This document shows, in pieces, positions 61,634-64,000 of a stretch of 64,000 nucleotides of DNA (position 1 is its first letter; each line of letters opens with the position of its first letter). The stretch is from Paenibacillus sp. BIHB 4019 (GTDB lineage Bacteria; Bacillota; Bacilli; Paenibacillales; Paenibacillaceae), in contig NZ_CP016808.1 in the NCBI RefSeq assembly GCF_002741035.1, positions 868,001 through 932,000 on the forward strand, in the 5' to 3' direction. Position numbers and translations under genes: made by a program. A model generated the notes under the pieces. The model saw only the letters and a program-made list of their open reading frames with translations, had not been told where the DNA came from and searched no databases.

Positions 61634-64000
61634 TCACAATACGGTCGGCATTTTCAATCTTTTAATTTCAGTGCCTATCACAAACCTTGCTTCGCCTTCT
61701 TGCATCTTGCGATTTAATTCCTGGAAATCACCTTTATAGCTGTCCCCAATGAGCGTTGTATGTTCAAATGGCTTGCCACCGACCAGCATCTTAGATTCCC
61801 CCTCAGCTAGTAACGGCACCAATGACGTCACCAACTGCAGCTGGTCTATTTCTTCCGCAAGCCCGCCAATCAATAAATGGACTCCTAAGCCCCCGCCAAA
61901 ACGGGCTATTCTCTCCATATGCTGCAGGGAGTCACTATCCATTCGTTCAATAGAAGCTTTAATATCTGGAAGACAAATGATGAACAGTGGATATCGGCTG
62001 AGTATATAGTCACTTTCGTTAAACTGGTCAGGATCGTCCATATTCGCAACATATTCGCGGGAATCATTTTTCCTAATTTGCAATTGCTCTATAACAGAAT
62101 GGGTTAATAATGAGAACTCGCCTTCCGTTCGCATATAATGAACATGTTCCAAATTAATATTTCCACTTGACTTAAGAACAGTTGAACTATCAAAAACATT
62201 GATTTTCACCCGTTCCGAATCGAGAAAAGCACTCATGGAGTGAAGCAAAGAAGCAAACAACAGCTCTGCATTTACAGATGGAGCATAAGAAAGAAGAAGA
62301 TTGTTTGTGCTGCTTACATCCATCGCAAAGGGAAGAGTGCTATCCCAATCCAGCCCTACTGGAAAAGCATACTTCTGTTCACCTTGGCCGCCAGCATGGC
62401 TTTTTACATTTTCAATAAATTCCTTAATGCTCAGCTCATCCGGGATAATAGCAATCGTTTTTACTTGTTTCTTTTTCCATTTGTCCTTCATTTGCCCTGA
62501 GAGTACACGAATCCCTTCGGCAATCTGATCATCACTCTCCCCTTCAACAGGGGTAGCTCCTTGGAATTCCAAAGGCATTTGGTCTTTAACAAGTCCTCGT
62601 CCAACAACCTTCGCTGGCTCGAGCCCCTCTGTACGTCCAACAATGCTTGAATAATCGGAAGAATCCACCATCTGAAATACAATAGATTGCTTTATATTTT
62701 GCGCAATTCGGTAAGGGAACGTGTTTATTGCATTGCCTGTAAAAACAAAATAAATGCCGTAGTTTCCGCCTTCTCTTACTAGCTTCCCTAGCTCCAGCAC
62801 TTGTTCCACATAGCTTTCAGCGAACCCCGTGTAATTATCTAGAGCAACAACGATAGAAGGAATCTCTTCTTTTGTATAAGAACGGTAAGCAACCAAATTA
62901 CTAATCCCTAGCTTGGAAAATTTCCGCTTGCGATCTTCTAATTCGGTTAACAGCAATTGGAGTAATTTATCTACTTTTTGCTCATCTTCTGGATAAATAA
63001 CGTCGCCTAGATGGGGGATATCGTTAAAAACACCTAGTGTCCTCGTACCAAAATCCAAAATGTAAAAATGCACGTAATCTGGATTGTATTTTAGGGCAAG
63101 TGACATCAAAATCGTTTTTAACATCGTTGTTTTCCCACTGCTTGGCGCACCATAGATTAGCAAATGCCCGTCTCGTCCAAAATCGATTTTGAGCTGGTAC
63201 TGTGCTTGCTGTGAAGGGTTATCTATCAATCCCACAGGAGCAACTAGATAATCGCCCGGTTCCGTCCACTGCTGCCCATTCCATCCCTCTTCATTAACCA
63301 GCAGCTCTTGCAAGCTCAATAATTCCGGCAAAGGAGGAAGCCACAATTGGAAGGCTTCTCGAATATTTTGTTCTTCAGACACTCTATTAATATATTTCAC
63401 TACGGATTCCAGCTGATTTAAGCGTTTAGACTCATTATGATTACTGACTTTAGGCAAAAGCCGTTTACGCTCCCCATTGATACTAAGCGAATTGGCTTTA
63501 ATGGCTACCTCTTCCTCGCTATCCGTATTATTATAAGGAGCACCACTCCAGGAGGATTGGAATAAGGTAAACACTTCATTATTGCCTACTTGCAAATAGC
63601 CCCTGCCTTTTTCCTTTATCTCAGCAGCATCAGGACGCTTTAACATTTCCTGACTATCCGATGGCGTTTGGACCTTCAAGCATAATTTGAATCTGGAGTT
63701 ACTCCATATTTGATCATCAACTACACCCGAGGGCTTTTGAGTGGCCAAAATAAGATGGATGCCTAGGCTTCGGCCAACCCTAGCCGCACTAACGAGCTCT
63801 TTCATAAACTCGGGTTGATCAGATTTCAGCTCAGCGAACTCATCCACAACGATAATTAAATGAGGCAGCGGCAATTGAACTTTATGCTCACGGTACAACA
63901 CAATATAATCATCAATACTGGTTACGCCCGCTTCACCAAATAGACGTTGTCTACGCAAAAGCTCACTTTTAATGGAGGCAAGCGCTCTATTAATCTGGTT
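61634..64000 (-). CDS. essC: EssC-type FtsK/SpoIIIE ATPase (partial)
   Basis: C-terminal 788 residues; the frame is open at the window edge (RALASIKSELLRRQRLF), so the N-terminus, the FHA domains and Walker A of the first ATPase are outside. Visible: Walker B of the first ATPase LIIVVDEFAEL and sensor ATQKPSG; a second ATPase with Walker A YGAPSSGKTTML (about residue 285 of the visible part) and IVVALDNYTGF; a third, degenerate ATPase without Walker A (LLLSYAPSVNAELLF). Three tandem ATPases are the T7SSb EssC/YukB hallmark; it is the motor that exports WXG100 and LXG-type toxins. Confidence 0.93.
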   Translation of the reverse strand, partial: NQINRALASIKSELLRRQRLFGEAGVTSIDDYIVLYREHKVQLPLPHLIIVVDEFAELKSDQPEFMKELVSAARVGRSLGIHLILATQKPSGVVDDQIWSNSRFKLCLKVQTPSDSQEMLKRPDAAEIKEKGRGYLQVGNNEVFTLFQSSWSGAPYNNTDSEEEVAIKANSLSINGERKRLLPKVSNHNESKRLNQLESVVKYINRVSEEQNIREAFQLWLPPLPELLSLQELLVNEEGWNGQQWTEPGDYLVAPVGLIDNPSQQAQYQLKIDFGRDGHLLIYGAPSSGKTTMLKTILMSLALKYNPDYVHFYILDFGTRTLGVFNDIPHLGDVIYPEDEQKVDKLLQLLLTELEDRKRKFSKLGISNLVAYRSYTKEEIPSIVVALDNYTGFAESYVEQVLELGKLVREGGNYGIYFVFTGNAINTFPYRIAQNIKQSIVFQMVDSSDYSSIVGRTEGLEPAKVVGRGLVKDQMPLEFQGATPVEGESDDQIAEGIRVLSGQMKDKWKKKQVKTIAIIPDELSIKEFIENVKSHAGGQGEQKYAFPVGLDWDSTLPFAMDVSSTNNLLLSYAPSVNAELLFASLLHSMSAFLDSERVKINVFDSSTVLKSSGNINLEHVHYMRTEGEFSLLTHSVIEQLQIRKNDSREYVANMDDPDQFNESDYILSRYPLFIICLPDIKASIERMDSDSLQHMERIARFGGGLGVHLLIGGLAEEIDQLQLVTSLVPLLAEGESKMLVGGKPFEHTTLIGDSYKGDFQELNRKMQEGEARFVIGTEIKRLKMPTVL

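Overview
The window looks like chromosome of a Paenibacillus-type Gram-positive bacterium (Bacillales). The evidence is a moderate-to-high GC core with GGAGG-type ribosome sites, a complete purEKBCSQLFMNHD operon under Bacillus-style PurBox plus guanine-riboswitch control, the yerB/yerC and dgkB/rlmCD neighbours seen around pur genes in Bacilli, an SLH surface protein, and a type VIIb secretion (T7SSb) locus. Genus is inferred from gene content and style, not from a marker gene. Almost every gene is on the minus strand, so functional order runs from high to low coordinates.

Layout. 1-2.2 kb: an NlpC/P60 remnant, two terminators and an orphan RES-domain gene. 2.2-17.1 kb: housekeeping genes for an rRNA uracil methyltransferase, diacylglycerol kinase, CbiX-like chelatase, YerC, a DUF47-Pit phosphate transport pair with a candidate PhoP box, a YerB lipoprotein, an alpha/beta hydrolase, a redoxin, and a four-gene envelope cluster (polysaccharide deacetylase, FG-GAP lipoprotein, response regulator, histidine kinase). 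17.1-17.9 kb is a gene-poor spacer that may be a dispersed repeat. 17.9-31.8 kb is the purine operon with its leader. 31.9-33.1 kb holds two gene remnants and a DJ-1/PfpI protein.

33.1-49.2 kb is an accessory polymorphic-toxin island. Three long toxins (33622-35919, 36594-38654, 46559-48781) share a nearly identical N-terminal half and carry different C-terminal ends: a WHH-type HNH nuclease, an unnamed helical module, and a possible PD-(D/E)xK nuclease. Each is followed by a different presumed immunity gene (SMI1/KNR4, unknown, pentapeptide repeat). A frameshifted orphan CdiA-C-like cassette, a nonsense-broken immunity gene and two other immunity-like genes form a graveyard at 43.5-45.8 kb. 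A large exported DUF5704-like protein and an SLH protein lie inside the island. A copy of the DUF5704 tail upstream of toxin 1 records a tandem duplication.

49.2-64.0 kb is the most unusual part. It is one continuous minus-strand gene cluster that begins (at the window edge) with an EssC-type FtsK/SpoIIIE ATPase, then an unknown protein, a YukD/EsaB ubiquitin-like protein, a receiver-like/MinD-like membrane protein, a WXG100 protein, and then the core of a Tad/Flp-type pilus machine (SAF/CpaB-like, unknown, CpaE-like with a degenerate P-loop, CpaF-like ATPase with an N-terminal membrane helix, TadB/TadC-like membrane protein). These are followed by five small exported pilin-like or unknown proteins and a second WXG100 gene just upstream of the toxins. 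The arrangement suggests a composite T7SSb-Tad machine that delivers the toxins. That is inference from gene order; no experiment or database search was possible.
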